Positions 24,336 through 31,922 of a DNA stretch of 64,000 nt are shown piece after piece (the first letter of the stretch is position 1; every line of letters starts with the position of its first letter). The notes below the pieces were generated by a model, which saw nothing but the letters and a program-made list of their open reading frames with translations, was not told the DNA's origin and ran no database searches. This DNA comes from Streptomyces sp. ISL-98 (GTDB lineage Bacteria; Actinomycetota; Actinomycetes; Streptomycetales; Streptomycetaceae), in NCBI RefSeq assembly GCF_018614055.1, contig NZ_JAGGPB010000034.1, forward strand, positions 1 to 64,000, in the 5' to 3' direction. The translations under genes were made by a program, and so were the position numbers.

Positions 24336-25535
24336 TTGACCGTCGAAGCACCCACCGCACCGCCCCGCTCGGGCCTGGGGCGCGGGACCGCACTGACCCT
24401 CGCTGTCGCGGGCGCCCTCACGGTCGCCAACATCTACTTCCCGCAGCCACTGCTGGACGCCATCGCCTCGGGGCTGGGGGTCTCGGGTTCGGCGGCCGGC
24501 CTGGTCGCTACCGCCGCGCAGATCGGGTACGCGCTCGGCATCAGCCTGGTGGTCCCCCTCGCGGACGTCGCACGACTGCGCCGCCTGACCACCGCGCTGC
24601 TGCTGCTGACGACGGCCGGGCTGCTGGTCGCGGCGGCGGCTCCCAACCTCGTCACGCTCACGCTCGCCACGGTCGCCCTGTCGACCACCACGGTGATCCC
24701 GCAGGTACTCATGCCGACGGCCGCCTCGATGGCCGGGCCGGCCCACAGCGGCCGCGCCGTGGGGATGATCGGGATCGGCCTCACCCTCGGGTCGACGCTC
24801 TCGCGCACGCTCTCCGGCGCGGTCGTCGAACTCAGCGGCGACTGGCGCACCGCCTACCTGGTCTCGGCCGCGCTCACGGGCGCCCTCGTCCTCGTCCTGC
24901 CGCGGCTGCTGCCCGAGCACGGCGCGGGGGACCGGACCGTCCCGTACCGGAAGCTGATCGGGTCACTGCCGAAGCTGCTGCTCGCCCATGCCGAGTTGCG
25001 GCTCTCGGCCTTCCTGGGTGCGACGGTCTTCGCCGCCTTCAGCGCCTTCTGGGCGACGCTCGCCTTCCACCTCGCCGGGCCGGCCTTCGGCAAGGGGGTC
25101 GCCTGGGCGGGGCTGTTCGGGCTGTTCAGTCTGCCGGCTGCGCTGCTGTCGTACTCGGCGGGCAGGCTGAGCGACCAGCGTGGCCCCTTGTACGTCAACA
25201 CGCTCGCCCTGGCGTGCGTCAGCGCCGCGTTCCTGCTCCTGGGCACCTTGGGCGGCGGCTCGATGGCCGCGCTCGTCATCGGCTCCAACCTGCTGGTGTA
25301 CGGCGGAAGCTGCTGGCAGATCGCCAATCAGGTGCGGATCTTCCGGCTGGACGAGCGGATCCGCGCCCGGCTCAACACCCTCTTCATGCTGGCCAGCTTC
25401 GCGGGCGGCGCAGTGGGGTCACTGACCGGCACCGCGCTCTACGGGACGTACGGCTGGAGCGGCATGATCCTGGGCTGCGGTGGCTTCCTGGTCCTGGCGG
25501 CCGGTGGACTGGTGCGCGGCCGCCGCATCGGCTGA
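24336..25535 (+). CDS. MFS transporter
   Basis: A 399-residue protein with about 12 transmembrane segments and the MFS pattern of an N-terminal half, a central loop and a C-terminal half. The opening segment reads 'GALTVANIYFPQPLLDAI', typical of the drug-efflux type. A TTG start is chosen because a GAGGGG ribosome site sits 7-8 nt upstream and the hydrophobic domain begins soon after; further-upstream codons would run through the operator region. It diverges from the leftward operon and converges on the regulator gene. Export of the cluster product or a precursor is the likely role, but no substrate can be read from sequence. Confidence 0.87.
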   Translation: MTVEAPTAPPRSGLGRGTALTLAVAGALTVANIYFPQPLLDAIASGLGVSGSAAGLVATAAQIGYALGISLVVPLADVARLRRLTTALLLLTTAGLLVAAAAPNLVTLTLATVALSTTTVIPQVLMPTAASMAGPAHSGRAVGMIGIGLTLGSTLSRTLSGAVVELSGDWRTAYLVSAALTGALVLVLPRLLPEHGAGDRTVPYRKLIGSLPKLLLAHAELRLSAFLGATVFAAFSAFWATLAFHLAGPAFGKGVAWAGLFGLFSLPAALLSYSAGRLSDQRGPLYVNTLALACVSAAFLLLGTLGGGSMAALVIGSNLLVYGGSCWQIANQVRIFRLDERIRARLNTLFMLASFAGGAVGSLTGTALYGTYGWSGMILGCGGFLVLAAGGLVRGRRIG

Positions 25536-25596
25536 ACCCCGGCCCACTGTCCCCCGGGCGACACTCGCCCGACGGAGCCTCCCCCGCCCGACGACG

Positions 25597-26823
25597 TCAG
25601 GCGGGGGAGGCTCCGCGCGCGTCCGTGAGGGTCTCGGCGAGCAGGCGCCAGATGTCGGCGGCCAGGTCGATGTTCGACGCGGCCTGTGCCTCCTCGGCGA
25701 GTGCCCGCATCCTGCGCAGCCCCTCGTGTTCTTCGCCCTCGATGATCAGCAGGCGGCTGTCCAGGACGTCCAGGCGCACCCGGTTGCGGTACGTCATGTG
25801 CGGATCGGCGCCGCGTACCCGGTCGAGCAGCGCGCGGGCATCGGCGAAGCGGCTCCCCTGGAAGGCGATGTCGGCCTTGAGGGAAATCACCTCCTGGTCC
25901 AGCGCGGGAATGCCGACAAAGGCGAGGCTCGTCTCGGCCTGCTCGACGTACTGCTCCGCGATGTCCAGCTCCGGCGGGGTCTTCTGGAGGTGCAACCGGG
26001 CCGCCGCCACCCGCAGGCGCGTCCACAGCGCCAGGTTCTCCGAGCTGGTGAAGCCGTCCAGCGCCTGCTCCAGCAGCTCCTGGGCGGCCACGAGGTCGCC
26101 CTGGCGCACCCGGACGGCGGCAGCCGTCCACCGCGCCTCGGCCCACAGGGAGTCCGACCGGTTGTCGGTCAGGGCGGTCAGCTCGTCCGCGTGCGCCCGC
26201 GCCTCGGAGAGCCGGCCCGCCTCGGCCTCGGCCGAGACCAGGGCCAGCAGGCTGGCCGCCATGTCCTGTACGGGCAGCTCGTTGTCACGGGCCAGCTGAT
26301 GGGCGGTGGTGGCCGCATCGACGGCGAGGGTGATCTCACCGCAGGCGCGCAGGCAGCGCGCCAGCTGGGTGAACCCGCGGGAGCGCAGGGCGGGCAGGCC
26401 GAGTTCGTCGCCGAGCCTGACGAGCTCTTCGAGGAACTCCCGCTCCTTGGCGTGCTCGTTGTGCCGGCGGCGCCACTGCGCGACGAGCCACAGGGCCTGC
26501 CAGCGCAGCAGAGGGTCCTGGCCGGCGCCCACGGACAGTGCGCGCTCCAGCGCCTCGACGGTCTCGTCGGAGTTGGTCGACGTGGCGTTGGCAAGTGCTT
26601 GCGCCAGCGAATCGGTGACGCCGGGTTCCTCGAAGGCCGAGGCCTTGACGCCCAGTTGCGCGGTCAGGTGTTCCACGGCGCGGGCGGTGGGCTGCCGGGC
26701 GCCGGACTCCAGCCGTGACAGATAGCCGGTGGACATGCCGTCACCGGCGAGCGCGGCTTGTGACAGGCCCCGCTCGCTCCGCAGCTGCTTGAGCCGACGC
26801 CCGAAGGAAGGCTGTTCCAGCAA
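25597..26823 (-). CDS. XRE-type HTH regulator with TPR-like helical repeats (RRNPP-like)
   Basis: A protein of about 408 residues. The first 70 carry a Cro/C1-type helix-turn-helix ('FGRRLKQLRSERGLSQAALA' then 'GYLSRLESGARQPT'). The remainder is alternating amphipathic helices rich in Ala, Leu and Glu ('QALDGFTSSENLALWTRLRV', 'EQYVEQAETSLAF'), read as tetratricopeptide-like repeats. HTH plus TPR is the plan of the RRNPP peptide-sensing regulators (Rgg, PlcR, NprR), where the TPRs bind a secreted, re-imported peptide. It sits head-to-head with a gene for a small signal-peptide protein with a repeated motif. I use a TTG start just before the HTH after a GGGG site; this start is uncertain. The palindromes upstream suggest autoregulation (inference). 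Confidence 0.85.
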   Translation of the reverse strand: MLEQPSFGRRLKQLRSERGLSQAALAGDGMSTGYLSRLESGARQPTARAVEHLTAQLGVKASAFEEPGVTDSLAQALANATSTNSDETVEALERALSVGAGQDPLLRWQALWLVAQWRRRHNEHAKEREFLEELVRLGDELGLPALRSRGFTQLARCLRACGEITLAVDAATTAHQLARDNELPVQDMAASLLALVSAEAEAGRLSEARAHADELTALTDNRSDSLWAEARWTAAAVRVRQGDLVAAQELLEQALDGFTSSENLALWTRLRVAAARLHLQKTPPELDIAEQYVEQAETSLAFVGIPALDQEVISLKADIAFQGSRFADARALLDRVRGADPHMTYRNRVRLDVLDSRLLIIEGEEHEGLRRMRALAEEAQAASNIDLAADIWRLLAETLTDARGASPA

Positions 26824-26941
26824 GAGATCAACCCCAGAGGTCGTACAGGCGGTGGAGGGAGGGGGCGGGCTTCTCACGGCCCCCAATACAGGGCGCACGT
26901 TGCCGTTGTCGAAGCAAAGGCTAGCCGGGCACCGGACGCTC

Positions 26942-26957
26942 GGGCAAATTCTTGCCC
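26942..26957. promoter_or_regulatory. Palindrome in regulator promoter region
   Basis: GGGCAA-ATTC-TTGCCC is a perfect inverted repeat with the same arm length and 4-bp spacer as the TTGCCAA/TTGGCAA sites nearby. A further TTGAG lies one 11-bp step downstream. It lies upstream of the HTH-TPR regulator gene and is a candidate autoregulatory operator. Confidence 0.55.
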
Positions 26958-27008
26958 AGTACTTGAGACCGATTGGCGGGGATCGTGCGGTCCGCAGCTG
27001 AACCAGGA

Positions 27009-27037
27009 TTGCCAATTTCTTGGCAACCACTTGCCAA
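27009..27037. promoter_or_regulatory. Three-box operator array with 11-bp periodicity
   Basis: TTGCCAA-TTTC-TTGGCAA-CCAC-TTGCCAA: three copies of the self-complementary heptamer TTGSCAA start at 27009, 27020 and 27031, exactly 11 bp apart, so all would face the same side of the helix. The third box overlaps a possible -35 (TTGCCA) with TAGCTT 18 nt downstream as a weak -10. The array precedes the small-peptide gene by about 90 nt, as expected for control of the rightward operon. Confidence 0.65.
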
Positions 27038-27125
27038 GATCCGTGCGGCTGATCTAGCTTTCTGGGCAACGCGGCAGCCACCGATGCTCCGCGACCTCGT
27101 GATTCATATCTGCCAAGGAGTCTTT

Positions 27126-27296
27126 GTGCGGTCCTTCCTGCGTGCCACTCGCATCCGTATCTCGGCCGGCGCGTTCGCCTTCGTAGCGCTTTTCGCGGTT
27201 GTAGCCGGTCCCGCGGGTGACATCGGCTGGCCGGTTCCGATCGCCAAGTCCGTCGTCGCGGGCGACATCGGCTGGCCCGCCCCTCCGGCCGCCTAA
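27126..27296 (+). CDS. Small secreted peptide with duplicated GDIGWP motif
   Basis: A 56-residue protein beginning at a GTG 6 nt after a strong AAGGAG site. The N-terminus is basic (MRSFLRATRIR), followed by a hydrophobic stretch (ISAGAFAFVALFAVVAG) and a plausible signal-peptidase site near A-G-P-A. The mature tail of about 26 residues holds two copies of GDIGWP-x-P, spaced 15 codons apart. The DNA repeats (27213 and 27258) differ at third positions, so selection on the peptide is plausible. It opens the rightward operon and faces the HTH-TPR regulator. The favoured role is a processed signalling peptide sensed by that regulator; a carrier or precursor peptide for the ATP-grasp ligases is the main alternative. 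I recognise no known family. Confidence 0.75.
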   Translation: MRSFLRATRIRISAGAFAFVALFAVVAGPAGDIGWPVPIAKSVVAGDIGWPAPPAA

Positions 27297-27362
27297 GGCC
27301 CTGTCCTGACGGACCGGTTCCCGCCGACCGCTCCTCGTACATCGCACACCGCACAGAGAGTG

Positions 27363-29972
27363 ATGGACTCGATGGCTTCCGACTCGACCCCGGCCCGCCC
27401 GGTCAAGACCGCTGTGATCGTGGACGGGTACTCGACCGGCACCTTCCTGCCCCCGGCCTTCGCCCGGCTCGGCATCGACCTGGTGCATGTCCACAGCACC
27501 GCCGACCCCATGTCGACCATGCTCCAGCCGGACCTCGGCGCCTACCGGGAGAACTTCCACTGCCCGGACGACGCCGCCTTCGAGCGGACCGTCGAGGCAC
27601 TCACCGCGCTCGGTCCTGTGGCCGTACTGGCGGGCCAGGAGCCCGGTGTCCCGCTCGCCGACGCGCTCAGCGAGCGCCTGGGGCTGGCCACCAACGGCAC
27701 GGCGCTCTCCAGTGCCCGCCGCGACAAGTACGAGATGATCGAGGCCCTGCGCCGCGCCGGAGTGCGCTGCGCGGACCAGTACAAGAGCACCAGCCCGCAG
27801 GCCCTCGCCGACTGGGCCGAGCGGGCGGGCTCGTACCCCGTCGTCGTCAAGCCGCTGAGCTCGGCCTCGACCGACCACGTGTACCGCTGCCACAGCTCCG
27901 CCGAAGTCCTGGCGGCGGCCCGCGCGGTGCTCGGCTCCACGGACATCTTCGACCGGCCCAACACCGAGGCGCTCGTCCAGTCGTTCCTGGAGGGCACCGA
28001 GTACATCGTCGACACCGTCAGCGTCGACGGCGACCGGTACGTGTGCGGAGTCTGGGAGTACGAGAAGGAGATCTTGCCGGGCGGCAAGAACATCTACGAC
28101 CTCGATGTCCTGCTCGACCCGGACACCGAGCCCGTACCCGAGCTGATCGCCTACGTCGACACCGTGCTGAAGGCACTCGGCATCGAGCACGGTCCCGCCC
28201 ACGCCGAGGTCATCATGACCCCGCAGGGCCCGGCCCTCGTCGAGATCGGTGCCCGCCTCAACGGCAACATGAACCCGGGCTTCCACGACATCTGCCTGGG
28301 CGCCAACCAGGCCGACCTCACCGCCCTCGCCTACGCCCGCCCCCAGGAGTTCACGGACCGGTACGCCGGCCGCGTCTACGCCCCGCGCGCGGCGGCGGCC
28401 GTACACAGCACCCGTACGGAACTCGACGGCGTCGTGGAAGCCGTGAACCAGGACGTCGTCGACCGCATCGCGGCCCTGCCCAGCGTGCACCTGGTCGGCG
28501 TCAAGCTCGCGCCCGGCAAGCGGATAAGCCCCACGGCCGACCTGCTCACCAGCCCGCTGCGGATCTTCCTGACGGCACCCGACCCGGCCACGATCCGCGC
28601 GGACCGCGACACCATCCAGACCCTGAAGGACGACGTCTACGAGGTGGCCGGGGAAGACCGCCGCCCCAGCGTGCTCCTGCTCGGCACCGACAAGTACGTC
28701 ATGCAGGCCTGCGTACGCAACGGCATCGACGCCGTCGTCGTCTGGGGCGCCGCAGGGTACGACCACGGACTCGCCGAAGTCCCCCAGGAGTTGAAGGTCC
28801 TGCTGGTCGAAGACCAGAAGAACCCCGAAACCATCCTCATGGCCCTGCACCGGGCCGGACTCGGCAACCACCGCTTCGACGCCGTCCACACCTCCGACGA
28901 GTGGGGGCTGGTGACCGCCGGCGTCCTCGCCTCCTACCTCGGCTGCCGCGCCATCGACCCGGTGACCGCCGTCTACTTCCGGGACAAGTCGCTCCAGAAG
29001 CGGAAGGTCGCCGAGGCCGGGATCCCCACCGCCCGCGTCACCGTCATCGACGACGTCCACGACGTCTCCGATGTCACCTGGGAGTACGAGAAGGCGGTGC
29101 TCAAGCCGGTCGCGGGCGCCGCGACCGCACGTACCGCCGTCGTCGACAGCCTGGAGGGCCTGCGCGCCCTGAGCCGCCGCTACCGGGCGGACCGCACCGC
29201 ACAGCGCACCTTCGTCCTGGAGGAGTACATCGGCGGCGAGGAGTGGATCGCCGACGGCTTTCTCCACGACGGCGAACTGCGCTTCCTGGCCGTCGGCCGC
29301 TACGGCGCCCCCTGCCTGACCATGATCGACCAGCAGACCCCGCTGTGGATGAGGCACTTCGACCCCAAGGACGAGACCTGGGCGTACGACCGTGCGGAAC
29401 CGGTGATACGTCGCTCGCTGGAGGCCCTCGGCCTGCGTGACGGCGTCTTCCACATGGAACTCTTCCACGACCCCGAGACCGGCCGGCTCACCTTCAGCGA
29501 GTGCGCGGCCCGCCGCGGCGGAGCCCTCATCCACGAGCAGATCCAGGCGAAGTTCGGCATCCATCTGGGCGAGGCGGCGCTGCTGAGCGTCCTCGGCCGG
29601 GAGCCGAGCGCGGACGTCGAACACCGCCCGGAGATCTTCGGTACCAGCTACCTCAAGGGCCGGGCCGGGACACTCCTCACCTGCCCCTCCCCGGCCGAGC
29701 TGCGCACTCTGCCGGGCGTCGAGTTCGCCCGGGTGGAGTTCCCGGCGGGCGGCACCTTCCTCGGCGACATCGACAACACCAACCACCGGATGGGACAGGT
29801 ACTGGTGTCGGCGGCGAGCGAGGAGGAGCTCGAAACACGCTTCGCCGACGTACGGGCCTGGTTCGACGAGCGCCTCGTGGTGGCTCCGCAAGGTGTCACC
29901 GGCCGCGAACTGCGCGCCTGGGGCCGCGAGCAGCGTCCCGACGCGGACTTCCGGGACACGCTGTGGCAGTGA
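27363..29972 (+). CDS. Double ATP-grasp ligase
   Basis: An 869-residue protein made of two ATP-grasp units. Residues about 10-425 are closely related to the stand-alone ligase that starts the leftward operon (shared 'GQEPGVPLAD', 'GTALSSARRDKYEMIE', 'YPVVVKPLSSAS' and metal site 'LVEIGARLNG'). Residues about 435-869 form a second, diverged unit with 'KAVLKPVAGAATA', 'FVLEEYIGGEEWIADGF' and 'FSECAARRGGALIHE'. Both halves keep lysine and metal-ligand motifs, so both may be active, perhaps adding two residues in sequence. The ATG follows an AGAGAG site; a GTG one codon earlier is possible. Its stop overlaps the next start (GTGA). The substrates cannot be read. Confidence 0.88.
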   Translation: MDSMASDSTPARPVKTAVIVDGYSTGTFLPPAFARLGIDLVHVHSTADPMSTMLQPDLGAYRENFHCPDDAAFERTVEALTALGPVAVLAGQEPGVPLADALSERLGLATNGTALSSARRDKYEMIEALRRAGVRCADQYKSTSPQALADWAERAGSYPVVVKPLSSASTDHVYRCHSSAEVLAAARAVLGSTDIFDRPNTEALVQSFLEGTEYIVDTVSVDGDRYVCGVWEYEKEILPGGKNIYDLDVLLDPDTEPVPELIAYVDTVLKALGIEHGPAHAEVIMTPQGPALVEIGARLNGNMNPGFHDICLGANQADLTALAYARPQEFTDRYAGRVYAPRAAAAVHSTRTELDGVVEAVNQDVVDRIAALPSVHLVGVKLAPGKRISPTADLLTSPLRIFLTAPDPATIRADRDTIQTLKDDVYEVAGEDRRPSVLLLGTDKYVMQACVRNGIDAVVVWGAAGYDHGLAEVPQELKVLLVEDQKNPETILMALHRAGLGNHRFDAVHTSDEWGLVTAGVLASYLGCRAIDPVTAVYFRDKSLQKRKVAEAGIPTARVTVIDDVHDVSDVTWEYEKAVLKPVAGAATARTAVVDSLEGLRALSRRYRADRTAQRTFVLEEYIGGEEWIADGFLHDGELRFLAVGRYGAPCLTMIDQQTPLWMRHFDPKDETWAYDRAEPVIRRSLEALGLRDGVFHMELFHDPETGRLTFSECAARRGGALIHEQIQAKFGIHLGEAALLSVLGREPSADVEHRPEIFGTSYLKGRAGTLLTCPSPAELRTLPGVEFARVEFPAGGTFLGDIDNTNHRMGQVLVSAASEEELETRFADVRAWFDERLVVAPQGVTGRELRAWGREQRPDADFRDTLWQ

Positions 29973-31240
29973 CCACGAGCCCGGAGGCCGGCACCTCCGC
30001 CGGTCCACAGGGACCGCTCGCGCGGCTGCTGCCCGAGCGCGGCCCCCGACGCACCCTGGCCGGGGCGACGTTCGTGAACGCCTTCGGCAGCGGGATGTTC
30101 ATGTCCTCCAGCGCCCTGTACTTCACCAGGGTCGTCCACCTCCCCATGTCCCAGGTGGCGTTCGGACTGTTCGCCGGGGCGATGGTCGGCCTGGTGGCCG
30201 GCATCCTCGGCGGCCGTATCGCCGACCGCTGGGGAGCCCGGGAGACCCAGATCGCGGTGATGCTCTCGGGCACGGTCTTCATGGGCTGTTTCCTGCTGGT
30301 CGACGCCTTCTGGTCGTTCGTCCTGATCTCGGTCCTCACGGGTGTGGTCTTCGCGGCCGACAAGTCCAGCCGTGCCCCCCTGGTACGAGCCTTCGGCGGG
30401 GACGACCCGGCCCGGTTCCGCGCCTACCTGCGGGCCGCCACCAACCTGGGCATCTCGCTCGGCGCGCTGGTCGCCGGCGTGGCCATCCAGCTCGACACGG
30501 CACCCGCCTATCTGAGCCTGGTCGGCGGCCGCGCCCTGGCCTTCGCGGGCTGTGCCCTGGCCCTGCTGTGGCTGCCCCGGCCGGTGCCGGTCCCCGTACC
30601 ACCGCTCAGCGGCCGCTGGGACGCTCTGCGGGACCGGCCCTACCTCGCGGCCACCGTCCTCAACTGCCTGATGTCGCTGCACTTCGCGGTGCCGACGTTT
30701 CTCCTGCCGCTGTGGATCGTGGAGCACACCGAGGCGCCCCGCTGGCTCGTCTCCGGTGTTCTGGTACTCAACACCGTCCTCGTCATCACCCTCCAGGTGG
30801 CGGTCAGCAAGAACGTCTCCGACCCCGACTCGGCAGGCAGCCGGATGCGCTGGGCGGGACTGGCGATCTGCGCCGGGCTGGTGCTGATGATGGCAGCCGG
30901 CAGCGTGCCCGCCTGGGCCGCCGCCGGGCTCCTCCTGGCGGCCACGGCCGTCTACACGCTCGGCGAGCTGTGGCACGCGGCGTCCGCCATGGAGTACTCC
31001 TTCGGGCTCGCCGCCCCGCACGCCCAGGGCCAGTACTCCGGGGTCTTCGGCCTCGGCGGCGGCCTCGCCGAGGCGCTCGCGCCCGCCGTGCTGGGCACCC
31101 TCGCGTTCGGACTCGGGCGCCCCGGCTGGTTCCTGCTCGGCGGGCTGTTCCTCCTCGTCGGCTTCGCGAGCCGCCCGCTCGTCTCCTGGGCCGTCCGTAC
31201 GTCGCCGCAGGTCCGGGCGTACGAAGTCCCTTCCCCGTAA
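29969..31240 (+). CDS. MFS transporter
   Basis: A 423-residue protein with about 12 hydrophobic segments and the MFS loop 2-3 signature in the form 'GGRIADRWGARETQ'. The GTG start overlaps the ligase stop by 4 nt, so it is translationally coupled to it. An in-frame GTG two codons earlier is an alternative. Coupling to a biosynthetic ligase suggests export of the peptide product or uptake of a building block. Confidence 0.87.
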   Translation: MTTSPEAGTSAGPQGPLARLLPERGPRRTLAGATFVNAFGSGMFMSSSALYFTRVVHLPMSQVAFGLFAGAMVGLVAGILGGRIADRWGARETQIAVMLSGTVFMGCFLLVDAFWSFVLISVLTGVVFAADKSSRAPLVRAFGGDDPARFRAYLRAATNLGISLGALVAGVAIQLDTAPAYLSLVGGRALAFAGCALALLWLPRPVPVPVPPLSGRWDALRDRPYLAATVLNCLMSLHFAVPTFLLPLWIVEHTEAPRWLVSGVLVLNTVLVITLQVAVSKNVSDPDSAGSRMRWAGLAICAGLVLMMAAGSVPAWAAAGLLLAATAVYTLGELWHAASAMEYSFGLAAPHAQGQYSGVFGLGGGLAEALAPAVLGTLAFGLGRPGWFLLGGLFLLVGFASRPLVSWAVRTSPQVRAYEVPSP

Positions 31241-31309
31241 CCGCTCTTCTCCCCGTAACCCCAACACGCACACCGTCCGGGCGACCGCCCGGAGAGAACG
31301 GAGATCACC

Positions 31310-31882
31310 ATGGCCACGCCCACCCTCAGCACGATCGACACCGAGCTGGTCGAGATCGTCGCCGGGCTCCAGCTCGACCACGACAAGATCGTCGAGGCGT
31401 ACCACCAGTACATCGAGCGCGTCCCCGCCGCGGCGTCCGGCAAGCCGGAGGACCGCCTGCGCCGCCTCGGCCTGACCCACCGCGCCGGTGCCGAGGACCA
31501 GTGGCGCGACGCCGGAAACGGGCAGTTCAACCAGGAGACCGGCGAGAAGAACTTCGAGGAGAACGAGTTCGCGTTCTTCAACGAGGCGCTCAAGGACACC
31601 TACTTCTACGAGCTCTACAAGCAACTGCCGTTCCGTCCCGGCCGCATGCGTCTCGTCACCCTGCACCCGGGCGAGATCTACCACATGCACACCGACCACT
31701 CGCGCGTCGCGCACGTGGCGATCCAGACCAACGAGGACAGCCGCCTGCTCTTCCGCAGCGGCCACACCTACCACGTGCCCACCGACGGCCGGGTCCACAT
31801 CCTCAACACCCTCCGCCACCACTCCGCCTACAACGCCGGCGGCACGGACCGCATCCACCTCACCATGACGCTGACCGACTGA
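31310..31882 (+). CDS. Aspartyl/asparaginyl beta-hydroxylase-like Fe(II)/2OG oxygenase
   Basis: A 190-residue protein whose C-terminal half looks like the jelly-roll of the Asp/Asn beta-hydroxylase family: H127-x-D129 in 'YHMHTDHSRV', H171 in 'LRHHSAYN', and R181 in 'DRIHL' as the likely 2-oxoglutarate anchor. Such enzymes hydroxylate amino-acid side chains. In this cluster it would supply or create a hydroxylated residue (inference). A GGAGA ribosome site precedes the ATG. It sits between the coupled MFS gene and the NRPS gene on the same strand. A plain cupin with another function is a weaker alternative. Confidence 0.72.
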   Translation: MATPTLSTIDTELVEIVAGLQLDHDKIVEAYHQYIERVPAAASGKPEDRLRRLGLTHRAGAEDQWRDAGNGQFNQETGEKNFEENEFAFFNEALKDTYFYELYKQLPFRPGRMRLVTLHPGEIYHMHTDHSRVAHVAIQTNEDSRLLFRSGHTYHVPTDGRVHILNTLRHHSAYNAGGTDRIHLTMTLTD

Positions 31883-31922
31883 GCAGTAACACCGCGTCCC
31901 GACCGCCACCGAAGGAGTTCCG

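Noticed and set aside
27126..27296. The small peptide as a graspetide (omega-ester peptide) precursor for the ATP-grasp enzymes
   Set aside because: The tail lacks the Thr/Ser/Lys plus Glu/Asp core pattern, and the cluster ATP-grasp proteins look like amino-acid ligases; not excluded for other modifications, but less likely than a signal.
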